A DNA stretch of 64,000 bases from Chaetoderma sp. LZ-2023a (taxonomy: Eukaryota > Mollusca > Caudofoveata > Chaetodermatida > Chaetodermatidae): NCBI GenBank assembly GCA_034401795.1, contig JAVVLW010002775.1, positions 1-64,000 of the forward strand, read 5' to 3'. Below, piece by piece: positions 61,801 through 63,445 of this stretch. Each line of letters starts with the position of its first letter. Within the stretch, counting starts at the first letter, position 1. The notes below the pieces were generated by a model that was given only the letters and a program-made list of their open reading frames with translations, ran no database searches and was not told where the DNA came from. A program made the position numbers and the translations under genes.

Positions 61801-63445
61801 TTTTGAAACAAATTTGACTGGTTGCTGTTGCTGCCTATGACACAGTCAAATCAGTTTCAAAATATTCAGCAGAATGTTTATTAAATGGTAAAGACATACA
61901 ATTTGTACACTTGACAAACTAGTCTAGCTTCATGATGGAGTATTGTGATGTAATTGATTATGACGTCATATACTTGAGAGTGACAGATCGTGTTCACCCA
62001 TTGATGTGAAGTTCTCAAAATTTCTCGCCATTCTCAGATGCAATTTGTACTCCTGGGTATTTGATGTATGGTATGTGGTTGAAAAGACTGTTTACAACTA
62101 AACAAGACACGGGTCACGTGATATATGGACCATATCAAGCTTTCCAATAAGTTGGCACGGTTGTGCATCTATGTGTAGAGGCTAAATATACATAGATATT
62201 ATTTCTGGGCCACAATCTTTTACAGTACACCATGTCTGTTTAACCCGCTGTGTGTAGCAATAAACATTTAACTAATGTGTAATTATATTTTTCCCCAAGA
62301 GATTTCTGACAGAAAATTTCATTCTTGACTTCCATCCTGTGGTGGATGGATGAGCATTAATGTGTTATGCCTGTCAGGGATACCATTTCTTTATATGTGA
62401 TAGCTATTGTTTGACTGATAGGATGACATGCTCATCAGACATGGCCTACACATTTACCACACTTAATTTTAAGGTCAAAAGTTCAAAGGTATAGGCGATC
62501 CAATTACAAAGTGATTTTCCGGATAACAATTTGAATATAACTGAAAGGATCTTCAACAGAGTCAGCCTGCAGCATATCATTATCATACATGTAGGGACTA
62601 ACTGTGTTAATCCCTCTATTGGCCTATACCACTCTGATGTCAATATTCTATCATTTACAGTGTCAATAGCAAAGAAACTGGTGTACATTTTTCAACAATT
62701 TCGGTGGACGATGTTGCTGCAACATCTTCCAACAAATTTGTTGAAAAATGTACACCGGTTCATCTTTAATTTAATTTGAAAATTAAAAGTTTTGACATCA
62801 AAATGGTAATGGTAACATTTTAGTAAGGTCAGACAAAACCAGCCCTTGCGATGGTCTTGAAAAATTCCCAGTTACAGACCAGAAGACTTTTTGAGATTTT
62901 ACCACTAGAATGATTGGCTCTATCACCGACCCATTCACCCCAGTGATAAAATGTCATCTATTGTCCTACAAATGGACATTCAATAAGCAATAATATAAAT
63001 GTTCTCGACAAATCATTGAGTTTCAAGTCAAGTAGTCATTGTTTTAGGTTGTGCTGACCAAATTAGTGAGGCTTGATTTCCGGATAATAAGTGTGGATCT
63101 GGTCTCCAGTTTAGCTGTAGCATCCTGAAGAACTCTGTTGATTTTTGGATTTCTTCATTGTGGAAATTGGCCATGAGAAGTTAGATGAAGTAGAATTGAG
63201 TGAATAAGTCAGTGATGTGTCGGTGTCATCAGTACTGTGCTACTATTGTGAATGCTGATTTTTCTAGCAGGGTTGGGGGTTGATATATCAATAAATCTCA
63301 TATTATTTTTGTATCATTTAAATTATTTCAGGCAATTAAAAGGGATAGTTTTCTGAAGCGGGTAAAAGCCATAGCATTTACAGATTCTGTACACAATATG
63401 TATCATCAGGATGCTCCAGAGAAAGTGCGACATCACATTAAGAAG
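22740..63445 (+). CDS. ARB2A: ARB2A (FAM172A) homologue, 8 exons visible, 3' part outside window
   Basis: This is the gene-level entry. Vertebrate ARB2A/FAM172A is a nuclear and ER-associated protein with an ARB2 alpha/beta-hydrolase-like domain, linked to Argonaute-2 and to co-transcriptional splicing. Joined exons are 22740-22854, 24094-24180, 25986-26086, 27098-27163, 45754-45881, 56510-56651, 60272-60391 and 63332-63445, giving 291 codons with every phase matching. Landmarks are a small N-terminal domain ([16 protein letters not shown] across exons 2-3), [13 protein letters not shown] and [18 protein letters not shown] (exon 5), [13 protein letters not shown] (exon 6), [14 protein letters not shown] and the nucleophile-elbow-like AHSYGG (exon 7), and [12 protein letters not shown] (exon 8). 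The vertebrate protein is about 416 residues, so roughly the last third lies to the right. The long charged linker found before GSPEEHA in vertebrates seems much shorter here, or one exon between 56.7 and 60.2 kb has been missed. Introns 4 and 5 are inflated by DIRS elements. Confidence 0.92.
22865..23620. other. ARB2A intron 1 left part, hairpin fragments only
   Basis: No gene is seen. At about 23225-23312 there is a hairpin with arms AATTACCACTGGAATTACTGG and its complement, which is the core of the TTAA-type MITE family F without clean ends. Confidence 0.5.
23635..24026. mobile_element. TA-flanked MITE, family T, copy 1
   Basis: Ends ATGGACCATTCCA and CTGGAAAGGTCCAT are flanked by TA at 23633-23634 and 24027-24028. 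The interior holds a near-perfect palindrome at 23805-23897 built on AATATTTTGAAACTAATTTG. TA flanks suggest a Tc1/mariner-type helper. Other copies are at 26162, 37845 and 59275. Confidence 0.8.
24094..24180 (+). CDS. ARB2A: ARB2A exon 2
   Basis: Acceptor TTTTGCTTTCAG ends at 24093 and donor GTAGGA starts at 24181. It encodes [20 protein letters not shown] and FGYTFNK, matching the family's DFPDTLEGFEYAFN-type block. It ends in phase 1. A second AG at 24097-24098 is a possible alternative acceptor. Confidence 0.85.
24215..24446. mobile_element. TTAA-type MITE, family F, degenerate copy
   Basis: It has the family F central hairpin (CTGGAATGACTGGCT and complement), the flanking AAGAGAAGACTATTTTTGAA block and the right end GAGGGTTAAAGGGTTAG. 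The left end is degenerate. Confidence 0.65.
24781..25162. mobile_element. hAT-like MITE rich in GTCATGGAA repeats
   Basis: Ends CAGGATTTGTAC (left) and GCGAACCCTG (right) form a short inverted repeat of hAT style. The interior repeats the GTCATGGAA motif. The target duplication is not clean (shared GTATA on both sides), so the superfamily is tentative. Confidence 0.5.
25377..25577. mobile_element. Family F MITE with one hairpin arm deleted
   Basis: It matches family F until GACTGGCTCGATAAC at about 25500, then jumps to the outer right segment (CTTCTTCTCTTAGTCTGCAA). The right half of the central hairpin is missing. Confidence 0.6.
25986..26086 (+). CDS. ARB2A: ARB2A exon 3
   Basis: Acceptor TTTCTTTACAG ends at 25985 and donor GTAAAA follows 26086. 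It encodes [16 protein letters not shown], a run of five Asp, and [11 protein letters not shown], aligning with the family's NQKRYEALGE block. It starts in phase 1 and ends in phase 0. The GAT-repeat Asp run is an insertion-prone microsatellite. Confidence 0.92.
26162..26546. mobile_element. TA-flanked MITE, family T, copy 2
   Basis: The left end ATGGGCCTTTCCA is preceded by TA (26160-26161). The central palindrome is at 26292-26370, missing part of its loop. The right end CTGGAAAGGT is followed by GAATTG rather than CCAT. It lies in ARB2A intron 3. Confidence 0.75.
26560..26925. repeat. Repeat X, with three tandem 22-bp units
   Basis: CCCAACCTGAAATCTGGGG occurs three times at about 26578-26645. 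The rest matches sequence found at 28375-28496 and 37592-37803, on the two sides of hAT element no. 3, so this copy serves as an unoccupied insertion site. Confidence 0.8.
27098..27163 (+). CDS. ARB2A: ARB2A exon 4
   Basis: Acceptor GTGCTTATAG ends at 27097 and donor GTAAGT begins at 27164. It is 22 codons, [20 protein letters not shown] and IP, matching the family helix that follows RYEALGE. A 19-bp minisatellite begins about 30 bp after the donor. Confidence 0.9.
27190..27999. repeat. 19-bp minisatellite in ARB2A intron 4
   Basis: About 42 tandem copies of GGCTTGTCACTTTATGATC-like units with scattered substitutions and a few shortened units. There are no unique spacers, so it is not a CRISPR-like array. 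It starts close behind the exon 4 donor. Confidence 0.97.
28068..28306. mobile_element. Family F MITE, degenerate ends
   Basis: The central hairpin at about 28168-28226 has arms TTACCACTGGAATGACTGG and complement. Outer blocks GTCTTGAGAAATGTCC and GGACATTTTCCATGAG are present. End motifs are eroded (CTTTAACACT; GTTAAAAGGTTAA). Confidence 0.65.
28370..28496. repeat. Repeat X, left half, beside hAT no. 3
   Basis: Contains CTGAAATCTGGGGGTTCC and ATGCAGTTTTTCTTACCC, matching 26635-26700. The right half is at 37592-37803. Confidence 0.75.
29199..29345. repeat. Family F hairpin core
   Basis: Arms AATTTACCACTGGAATGACT and complement are separated by GGCTTGGTTATTGAG. No TTAA-type ends are present, so only the core remains. 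Confidence 0.6.
29945..30045. repeat. AATATTTTGAAAC-type hairpin
   Basis: Arms around GAACATTTTGAAACTAATTT and complement, ending AATATTCAACC. It shares the core of the family T palindromes without the outer ends. Confidence 0.65.
30340..30512 (+). repeat. DIRS copy 2 left inverted terminal repeat
   Basis: Reverse complement of 37170-37340 with few mismatches. The hairpin GTACTCGG..CCGAGTAC lies at about 30450-30475. Confidence 0.93.
30871..30903. promoter_or_regulatory. Leader hairpin, CRE-like core mutated to TGATGTCA
   Basis: Arms CCGAGCG and CGCTCGG enclose TGATGTCA (30880-30887). Copies 1 and 3 have the full CRE consensus TGACGTCA here. A regulatory role is inferred. Confidence 0.35.
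31466..33547 (+). CDS. DIRS family A gag-like ORF1, intact (693 aa)
   Basis: Intact version of the putative nucleocapsid gene, starting ATG at 31466. Residues 7-20 hold two Cys pairs (CFRC, CNVC) with a His between, then AVWS, a pattern repeated in the family B protein (CFSC, CDVC, KQW), which argues for a real zinc-binding module. Residues 50-260 are low-complexity Gly/Pro/Ser with acidic Glu runs (EDEEAEEE). A conserved helical region (about 330-600) contains [32 protein letters not shown] and [20 protein letters not shown]. The tail (about 610-693) is Lys/Arg-rich with [12 protein letters not shown] and [15 protein letters not shown], suiting RNA or DNA binding and nuclear entry. The frame overlaps the next ORF by about 95 nt. 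GC content is far above the flanking intron. Confidence 0.85.
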   Translation: MFKDHVCFRCSLCNIDHRCNVCAVWSVEMMVKFLAQKDLAGSDAGSGGPRGNRGAPGSAGGGAPRPQLEVAEMAPPAWFGPAMQGFLHSVLPTLVSSLLPKVGGQFLPMPGTDPVLGQDSGLVTEGAVSYGPLAGTSGFGQTGSVSLRPPPGGPVAVAGPSGMGAVRLDGSTVDSSSDGSSESEDEEAEEERLLRPVKPQVENMEVDSVLDGTGLHMSGLAQARSAAPPAAEANPLPCTGSARLGLSPAVMGTGVPGQAWYSPISPGPAAGRVVPLAPGSGYGSATVTGPYGFPCGPTPWTGVFHGVAAEPCGSGVPGVSAVAHCREAMAGRPVSTSTGDVFAGVSSSEVDWSDALAWLARVDPSVVSATADEDAPCPSVASIRTGILPAARIQSVGLDPRFIDLLDAIYSKQLMTKGQLPAASREVRARCRIPRGEYDRYGVVPSVTEDDRWVLGVQSAGSGGPGPALVDTSQVHQEEVLSLCDEGVRAAMSAVNHSYRLLQSVWAEAGAGHPVPPVALSCVNDGLVLSMDALARVQARVTKSRRQMVIDHMRPATAVRERLLGTPLTGPSIFGGQARAILEDTPSISQNRLAVNLQLELVRQAHALGAVGKPLTGQPSKKQKKHKSKAKARPVATSVPAGFAEPAAAKKPRKVVEAPTLPNVAPDRPRGGKGNGKGKGKASKGGQKGPKRT
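33453..35606 (+). CDS. DIRS family A RT/RNase H ORF (RT frame), frameshifted near its end
   Basis: This copies element RNA into DNA. Reverse transcriptase lies at about residues 140-340: [25 protein letters not shown] (Asp near 230), [14 protein letters not shown], the catalytic YIDD at about 292-295, and [14 protein letters not shown]. RNase H lies at about 450-570 with all four acidic residues visible: YTDA (Asp 459), [11 protein letters not shown] (Glu 491), IRSDNST (Asp 516) and LADALSRR (Asp 567). A methyltransferase-like domain begins [13 protein letters not shown] 2-nt deletion at 35287/35288, compared with copies 3 and B, throws this frame into the recombinase-side frame, so the last 100 or so residues are not domain sequence. 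The true start is uncertain: a run of 14 G at 33667-33680 sits just ahead of the first conserved block ([14 protein letters not shown]). Confidence 0.88.
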   Translation: MLLLTALGAGRATGRVRVRPQRADRRGRSVPEGKQAPFISAWTAPVRQEQRCQLYPSCLERNGSHSLSLRKRGGGGRTASRTTPLDVEASMVGGRLMRFVEAWRGVTSDSLVLGWLSQGYMPEWWDFPPQNLSLAPVWTPVPREPDKLEAVQKEVSGLLLKGAIKPANRNTPGFYSNMFLVPKSTGGWRPILNLRPLNWFIHTPRFQMETPRSVMAELRKGMWCVSIDLKDAYFHIPMNRSWHRFLRFAFQNQVWEFTVLPFGLSTAPRVFTRVVLAVTAFLRKENVALHTYIDDWLLKADSAARLNVDTALTLKLLSDLGWIVNEEKSELTPTQHFVYLGMRFDLEEGRVYPSEPRVVSLLAILRSFRVGNHIQARRFLQMLGMMVSMEQVIPYAALMRRPIQLYLMSLWKQRTEPLSKLVPVLEPIISHFLWWKQRQNLLIGVSLHQPHPQLSVYTDALLEGWGACLGEHQVSGTWTLPESQLHINLLEMMAVELALEEFLPMIRGKVILIRSDNSTVVSYINRQGGTRSPTLCIRVWHLIQWCRNYSVVLKAAHIPGRLNILADALSRRQRILPTEWSLNPPVLRRIFEHWGKPNVDLFATKENAQIMTCLADSRSKCRRYRRSGDKLERDACLRVPTHHSSTEGIGEGQGGAVSGPANSAVLAEQGVVHGSSRSAGGKSCAVARDSEHNLPGQGTLPTRFHRGCEKEVNLQVI
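33605..35341 (+). CDS. Long overlapping ORF in the recombinase-side frame (578 aa)
   Basis: This frame is shifted by -1 against the RT frame and stays open for 578 codons over the whole RT/RNase H region. The unrelated-in-sequence family B element has a 545-codon open frame at the same place and in the same relative frame (41801-43438). After correcting for the indels, this frame continues into the tyrosine recombinase. It could therefore be the N-terminal extension of the recombinase ORF, since overlapping RT and YR frames are known in DIRS1-like elements. It begins with a GTG-type start in this copy, so initiation is unclear. I recognise no domain in it. It may also be open by chance in GC-rich codon-biased sequence. 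Confidence 0.45.
   Translation: MPVIPVVPRTKWFSLSLVKKEGGGGADCEPDNPVRRRGVYGGWKAHAFRRGLARCDVRQSGPGMVIPGLHAGVVGLSATKSVFGTCLDTRTKGARQVRSRSKGSVGFASEGSNKTSKPEHSRLLFKHVPCPQEHRGMETHTQSQAIKLVYPYASVPDGNAEVGNGGIEERNVVCIDRSERCIFPHSDESELAQVSEICVSESSMGVYSSPVWPVDSSEGFHKSGPCGDGVSQKRERGATHLHRRLAAQGRLGSQVERGYCSDSEVTFRFRLDSQRGEIRVDAHSTFRLFGDAIRPRGGQGLPVRAQSGVSVSHPQEFSSGKPHSGEAVPSDAGHDGLHGAGYPVRCSNAKTYPVVSDVSVETENRTPVKTGASFGADNIAFSMVETASESPNRGFAAPTPPPAVRLHGCIAGGVGCLPGRTPGLGHMDSPGESAAYQSVGNDGSGTGVGRVPSDDQGQGDIDTVGQFDSSIIYKSPRRDQVAHPVHQGVALDSMVQELLGCFESSSYSWPIEHSGGCFVSQTENLANRMVPQPSSSTTDLRALGQTQRGLVRHKGKCSNHDMSRRFQIQMPSIQTLWR
35353..36525 (+). CDS. DIRS family A tyrosine recombinase fused to methyltransferase-like tail
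   Basis: The first 70 or so codons are the end of the methyltransferase-like domain ([38 protein letters not shown]). The rest is the tyrosine recombinase that inserts the circular DNA. The N-terminal SAM-like core domain begins near residue 70 ([20 protein letters not shown]). The catalytic domain shows the first Arg in [13 protein letters not shown] (about 211-214), H-x-x-R in AHDVRG (His 336, Arg 339), a His in QWHCESS (363) and the nucleophile Tyr in TDYY (371/372). The fusion arises from an 80-bp deletion at 35561/35562, relative to copy 3, which put the two parts in one frame. The catalytic set is complete. The deletion removes the N-terminal part of the recombinase frame. Confidence 0.88.
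   Translation: MHAYAYPPTILLPKVLVKVREEPCLVLLIAPYWPSRAWFTDLLDLLVENPVQLPEIPNIISQAKGRFLHDFIAAARRRSTFKSYNNKVNRFADWCEEKGIDTFQSTIQQIADFLCELFFAGLAPVTVAGYKSALASVIPCLANRDSPEVAQLNVMLKGMSNLRPRQPVVIPAWSLSLVLNVLAKHPFEPLRSASLKHLTLKAVFLLAASSARRRSEIHALSAERNQFIVSGEGLRLLPRAEFMSKNQSLRYPGKPIIIPKLTRFDRDASVWCPVRALTKYKKRTDSLRSNDRHLWICHKKPYGAASMDTISRWVVECIQTTHEMATGHQVQGVRAHDVRGIAASTALYNGVPLEDIMAVAQWHCESSFTDYYMRDVSDSANPLALAVLKR
36526..37026 (+). other. DIRS copy 2 3' non-coding region
   Basis: No frame is seen. It contains a G-rich tract (GGAAAAAGGGGTGGGGGG, about 36858-36877) and direct TCTCCGTTAGTCAAG-like motifs. It is conserved in copy 3 (54997-55480), with small indels. Confidence 0.7.
37027..37127 (+). repeat. 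DIRS copy 2 internal complementary region
   Basis: The left half (to 37070) is the reverse complement of the left element tip at 30340. The right half (from 37071) is the reverse complement of the right tip at 37374. In DIRS elements this region templates completion of the ends and formation of a circular intermediate. Confidence 0.92.
37170..37374 (+). repeat. DIRS copy 2 right inverted terminal repeat
   Basis: Inverted match to 30340-30512, extended by a tip unique to the right end (TTAGATCTCGGAGAAAGGG onward) that is mirrored in the internal complementary region. It holds the GTACTCGG..CCGAGTAC hairpin at about 37216-37243. Confidence 0.92.
37845..38247. mobile_element. TA-flanked MITE, family T, copy 3
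   Basis: The left end ATGGACCTTTCCA is preceded by TA. The central near-perfect palindrome at 37971-38064 is made of GCTGTTGCTGCCATAGGCAG flanked by AATATTTTG arms. The right end CTGGAAAGGT then GAATTG matches copy 2, so copies 2 and 3 share the same variant end. Confidence 0.8.
38483..38690 (+). repeat. DIRS family B left inverted terminal repeat
   Basis: Reverse complement of 45285-45470, including GGTGCCCCTACTGGGCAGG and CCGCGCATGCGCC. The inner part is less well matched. Confidence 0.9.
39555..41841 (+). pseudogene. DIRS family B gag-like ORF1 with a frameshift at about 41314
   Basis: The first frame (39555-41318) begins with a TTG in an open stretch; the first downstream ATG is at about 39708, and TTTCAG just before AGACCTGG (39576-39581) looks like a splice acceptor, so the start is uncertain. 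Cysteine pairs CPSC, CFSC and CDVC are followed by KQW, matching the family A module. The middle is Gly/Pro/Ser-rich. The helical block holds [18 protein letters not shown] and [14 protein letters not shown], aligning with family [13 protein letters not shown] and [11 protein letters not shown]. At about 41314 one base is lost and the homologous tail continues in the next frame ([18 protein letters not shown], then a basic Arg-rich tail) to 41841, overlapping the RT start. Function inferred as nucleocapsid. Confidence 0.75.
41709..44597 (+). CDS. DIRS family B RT, RNase H and tyrosine recombinase, one open frame (962 aa)
   Basis: It starts ATG at 41709. Reverse transcriptase: [24 protein letters not shown] (about 147), [14 protein letters not shown] and YIDD (210-213). 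RNase H: YTDA (Asp 377), LLELRAV (Glu 409), IRSDNST (Asp 434) and LADSLSRR (Asp 485). The methyltransferase-like domain begins [13 protein letters not shown] and [12 protein letters not shown]. From about residue 566 to 630 the frame is not the domain frame: its true continuation ([20 protein letters not shown]) lies one base over because of a 1-nt insertion in GAAAATC at 43404-43407. The recombinase then appears in this frame from about residue 640 ([20 protein letters not shown]), with Arg in [11 protein letters not shown] (about 788), HSVR (911-914), QWHCESS and a Tyr in TDHY. So the apparent fusion is produced by that insertion; the ancestral layout had two overlapping frames. Confidence 0.9.
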   Translation: MSTSLPRWTGVRPFGRPLARVEAVDSGPFSLWRWLSVGYRPEWMTGPPSRLSLVPIWTPIPRDPDQRLCIEDEINSLIQKEAIQPAQRCPGFYSTVFLVTKNTGGWRPILNLKPLNKFIETPSFKMETVRSVLAGLERGMWTASIDLKDAYFHIPIERSFRRFLRFAFHGRQWEFRVLPFGISTAPRVFTRVVLAITAYLRRRSIAVHTYIDDWLLKAHTRETLSANLEIVLKTLTDLGWIVNFQKSELTPSQKFVYLGMFFDLEMGYVYPTQERVQRLISVIQSVCDSRHVLARVYLRMLGLMVSLEPVIPQAALRRRPIQLFLMTQWTQSSGSLDSNVSVLAPLIHHLQWWLNTENLLPGVLLTPPHPQVTVYTDASMEGWRACLEESTISGLWDLDQSKEHINLLELRAVVLGLEHFLQKVQGRIVLIRSDNSTVVTYINRQGGTKSPSLCMMTWKLLCWCLDHGITLKAVHIPGRLNLLADSLSRRMSVLPTEWQLNQCVTDRLFDHWGKPNIDLFATKKNAKMTTYVSPIPDPRAFATDALAISWVGMYAYAFPPAILIPENQAAGVPSASDCPGLAKAIVVYGSAGPSGLQSGSSASDGRPYLPGQGTSRQSVNVQIDCVDVVKESRIKEGFSEQAAMFMAKARRGSTSRAYNYKINRFAEWCSKRCIDPMDSSIQVVADFLCHLYDAYSLKPNSIAAYKSALMTVIPCLANRGSDEVSTLNVLIKGMGNLRPRNPPLIPSWSLSLVLQVLGDKPFEPLSSISMKMLTLKTVFLIAAASARRRSEIHALSAEDDHFVVTGEGLKLLPRINLLAKNQSLKYPGQPIFLPSLTRYDPNSKAWCPVRALLRYKQRTSEWRTDLSALWLSYIEPHGRASKDTISRWIVECIQFCHKSATGRQVDVAKAHSVRGVVASTALFSGVPVDDIMSVAQWHCESSFTDHYLCDTSNPLALSILKH
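41801..43438 (+). CDS. Long overlapping ORF in the recombinase-side frame, family B (545 aa)
   Basis: It is open in the -1 frame over almost the whole RT/RNase H region. It ends at 43438 only because of the 1-nt insertion at 43404-43407; removing that base in thought would lead straight into the recombinase frame. Position, frame and length match the family A frame at 33605-35341. Shared alternate-frame motifs (GLLF, FPHS, HLHRRLA against HVHRRLA) could merely reflect RT conservation. No known domain is recognised. Confidence 0.45.
   Translation: MAMAFSRVSSRVDDRPAIATVSRADLDSDSEGSRSKVVYRGRNKFPHTKGSHSAGAEVPGLLFNCVLSNEKHRRVEADSQPQAIEQVHRDAQFQDGDCALGVGGVRARNVDSVNRFEGCLFPHSHREEFPSLPEICIPWQTVGIQGITLRNFHGSSGLHPCGSRDHCIPPQEKHSSPHVHRRLAVESTHPGNVIGQSGDCFENSHGLGLDSQFPKIRANSIPEVCLPGHVLRFGDGICLSHSGEGSKTHLSNTVGVRQSSCPGTGLLENAGVDGFIGTSHSAGRLAQAPDPVVSHDTVDPEFRFAGLERVSVGASDSPPAMVVEYRESLAGGFANPSPPSGDCVYRCIDGGVESLSGRVHNIRALGSGSVQGTYQSTRAKSSSPGPGTFLTESSGQDCSNSFRQLNSSDLHKPPGRNEVAQSLYDDMETALLVPRSWDHLEGSSYSGKAKSASRLIEPKDECFTHGMATKSMCDGSSVRPLGETQHRFVRNEEECEDDDVRLSDSRPTRFRNRCVSYQLGGNVCIRIPSSNPDSRKSGSRSAKCF
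45127..45228 (+). repeat. DIRS family B internal complementary region
   Basis: The left half (GCAATATCAAAAGTATTAGG onward) complements the left tip at 38483. The right half (ending ACTTACCTCCCTAG) complements the right tip ending near 45508. Confidence 0.9.
45285..45508 (+). repeat. DIRS family B right inverted terminal repeat
   Basis: Inverted match to 38483-38690, with a right-specific tip (TCAACTCTCTCGTGAAAAAA) mirrored in the internal complementary region. Confidence 0.9.
45603..45690. repeat. AATATTTT-type hairpin before exon 5
   Basis: Arms GAATATTTTCAAACTAGTTA and complement; the loop region holds GGAAGCTGTTACTGCC. It lies 64 bp upstream of ARB2A exon 5. Confidence 0.75.
45754..45881 (+). 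CDS. ARB2A: ARB2A exon 5
   Basis: Acceptor ATTATTTGTAG ends at 45753 and donor GTAATT follows 45881. It encodes [20 protein letters not shown] and [17 protein letters not shown], the most conserved block of the ARB2 domain, including the HGSG oxyanion-type loop. It ends in phase 2. It is separated from exon 4 by 18.6 kb containing two DIRS elements. Confidence 0.95.
46330..48012. repeat. Modular CATCTTGGAT repeat element with ~616-bp tandem unit
   Basis: The head at about 46376-46425 is rich in CATCCGTC. The body has a unit repeated with period 616 bp (ACTGCTGAAGGGAT at 46726 and 47342) plus a partial third unit. It ends GGTGAGCC and GGGCCTCTTGTT at about 47978-48010. GGCCATCTTGGAT occurs many times. 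No coding content. This repeat style is common in molluscs. Confidence 0.8.
48067..48286. mobile_element. Family F MITE
   Basis: Left TTAACCCAGAAGACTGCC and right TTTGAGGGTTAAAGGGTTAA. The central hairpin TTACCACTGGAATG..ATTTTAGTGATAA is partly decayed. It lies in intron 5. Confidence 0.75.
48601..48635. repeat. C-rich homopolymer tract
   Basis: TCCTCCCCCCCCCCTCCCCC-type run; length probably polymorphic. Confidence 0.9.
48784..48871. repeat. AATATTTT-type hairpin left of DIRS copy 3
   Basis: Arms GAATGTTTTGAAAGTAATTT and complement, loop GTCTATGTC. It lies about 90 bp from the DIRS copy 3 left end. Confidence 0.75.
49506..49540. promoter_or_regulatory. Leader hairpin with CRE consensus in DIRS copy 3
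   Basis: TGACGTCA at 49516-49523 within CGAGCGGGTGACGTCACACC; counterpart of the hairpins at 2656 and 30871. A role in element transcription is inferred. Confidence 0.4.
50099..52171 (+). pseudogene. DIRS copy 3 gag-like gene, frameshifted
   Basis: It matches the intact gag at 31466-33547 over its length but is spread across three frames: 50206-50622, 50669-50947, 50853-51266 and 51161-52171. The N-terminal cysteine module is eroded. The helical block ([31 protein letters not shown]) and basic tail ([17 protein letters not shown]) persist in the last piece of 336 codons. Confidence 0.85.
52229..54560 (+). pseudogene. DIRS copy 3 RT/RNase H/methyltransferase-like region, inactivated
   Basis: Reverse transcriptase is still readable to 53452 with [13 protein letters not shown] and YIDDWLL. 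The first RNase H catalytic Asp has become Asn (YTNA, about 53440) and a stop follows at once. A 1-nt deletion near 53651 shifts the frame, after which [20 protein letters not shown] and [15 protein letters not shown] appear in 53299-54054. A further 1-nt deletion near 54036 moves the methyltransferase-like tail ([20 protein letters not shown]) to the frame 53673-54575. Unlike copy 2 it keeps the 80 bp around 54179-54258, so it shows the ancestral overlap of the two frames. Confidence 0.88.
54203..54996 (+). pseudogene. DIRS copy 3 tyrosine recombinase remnant
   Basis: The core-binding part ([20 protein letters not shown]) is present. A deletion at about 54557 joins [10 protein letters not shown] directly to sequence equivalent to RYPGKPII, removing the segment with the first catalytic Arg ([10 protein letters not shown] in copy 2). 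The C-terminal part keeps VVRG and FTDYY but reads QGHCESS where copies 2 and B have QWHCESS. It cannot be an active recombinase. Confidence 0.85.
55486..55836 (+). repeat. DIRS copy 3 internal complementary region and right terminal repeat
   Basis: The internal complementary region is 55486-55590 and the right repeat about 55629-55836, ending TTTCCTGC. The hairpin GTACTCGG..CCGAGTAC is at about 55675-55702. Confidence 0.88.
55972..56010. repeat. 15-bp triplicate TCTATCACCTGGATG
   Basis: Three perfect head-to-tail copies in intron 5. Confidence 0.95.
56037..56268. mobile_element. Family F MITE, TTAA-flanked
   Basis: The left CCCTTTAATGGTCATACC follows TTAA (56033-56036). The right end AACCATTAGAGGG is followed by TTGA, one base off TTAA. 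The central hairpin is present. A further decayed copy follows at about 56300-56440, next to exon 6. Confidence 0.8.
56510..56651 (+). CDS. ARB2A: ARB2A exon 6
   Basis: Acceptor TTTTCTTGCTAG ends at 56509 and donor GTAAGT follows 56651. It completes the split Arg codon and encodes [19 protein letters not shown] and [11 protein letters not shown]. The last 15 residues ([14 protein letters not shown] region) do not match the vertebrate linker as I recall it. It ends in phase 0. Confidence 0.93.
56700..57215. repeat. Tandem repeat of ~170-bp unit
   Basis: GTGCCTTTTGAAG recurs at 56791, 56967 and 57135 (spacings 176 and 168). Each unit carries CCAATATTTTGGGTGAAAAT and GAAACTTGGCAGGTGG. Preceded by a GTCT run. 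Confidence 0.85.
57220..58452. repeat. Modular repeat with ~155-bp tandem units
   Basis: The head AGCTCACCTGGCC is followed by a CATCCGTC-rich block (57258-57302). Then come about six units of roughly 155 bp containing TTTTGGGTGAAAATCTTAG. The end GGTCCAGGTGAGCC and GGGCCTCTTGTT matches the end of the element at 46330-48012. The short inverted match of head and tail (GCTCACCTGG) suggests element termini. Confidence 0.8.
58654..59101. mobile_element. Family G MITE carrying a nested family F MITE
   Basis: Left CCCTTACCACTCTGATGTCA and right TGACATCAGAGTGGTAAGGG are perfect inverted ends, followed by TTAA on the right (59102-59105). The internal sequence is split at a TTAA by a 231-bp family F element. 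Confidence 0.9.
58706..58936. mobile_element. Family F MITE (231 bp) inside family G, with TTAA duplication
   Basis: It begins CCCTTTAATGG and ends CATGAAAGGG, flanked by TTAA at 58702-58705 and 58937-58940. The uninterrupted site in other family G copies reads AAATTAAAAGATGAAC, with a single TTAA. This shows TTAA target duplication directly. Confidence 0.9.
59275..59663. mobile_element. Family T MITE, copy 4
   Basis: Ends ATAGACCTTTCCA and CTGGAAAGGTCCAT. The interior matches 23635-24026 in orientation, with a central palindrome at 59449-59531 that has lost most of its inner stem. Confidence 0.75.
60272..60391 (+). CDS. ARB2A: ARB2A exon 7 with AHSYGG elbow
   Basis: Acceptor TCTATGCACAG ends at 60271 and donor GTGAGA follows 60391. 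It encodes [18 protein letters not shown] and [23 protein letters not shown] is a G-x-S-x-G-like nucleophile elbow with Ala in the first position, as in vertebrate ARB2A. Phase is 0 at both ends. Confidence 0.95.
60529..61642. mobile_element. Non-autonomous Tc1/mariner-like element
   Basis: Inverted ends CCGTAAATTTCCGTGTATAT and ATACACGGAATTTAACGG are flanked by TA at 60527-60528 and 61643-61644. TAGTGCGCA motifs repeat near both ends. No transposase frame is visible in 1114 bp; a 92-codon minus-strand frame has no recognisable similarity. Confidence 0.8.
61650..62015. mobile_element. Family T-related MITE, degenerate
   Basis: Shares the AGCTATCCCCTACCCATC and TTGGGATC blocks and the central palindrome (61792-61873, arms GAATATTTTGAAACAAATTT) but lacks clean ends. 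A similar decayed copy lies at about 25665-25945. Confidence 0.55.
62608..62816. mobile_element. Family G MITE, degenerate, inverted orientation
   Basis: Contains CCACTCTGATGTCAATATTC, the GGTGTACATTTTTCAACAA arm and its complement around a short loop, and a decayed right end (GACATCAAAATGGTAATGG). Confidence 0.65.
62822..63022. mobile_element. Family F MITE, decayed
   Basis: The hairpin TTTACCACTAGAATGATTGG..CCCCAGTGATAAAA and the CAAATGGACATT block remain; both ends are eroded. Confidence 0.55.
63332..63445 (+). CDS. ARB2A: ARB2A exon 8
   Basis: Acceptor AATTATTTCAG ends at 63331 and donor GTAATC follows 63445. It encodes [20 protein letters not shown] and EKVRHHIKK, aligning with the family ALTDSVHNVWHQ block, where an Asp and a His could complete the hydrolase-like triad. 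Phase is 0 at both ends. Further exons lie right of the window. Confidence 0.95.
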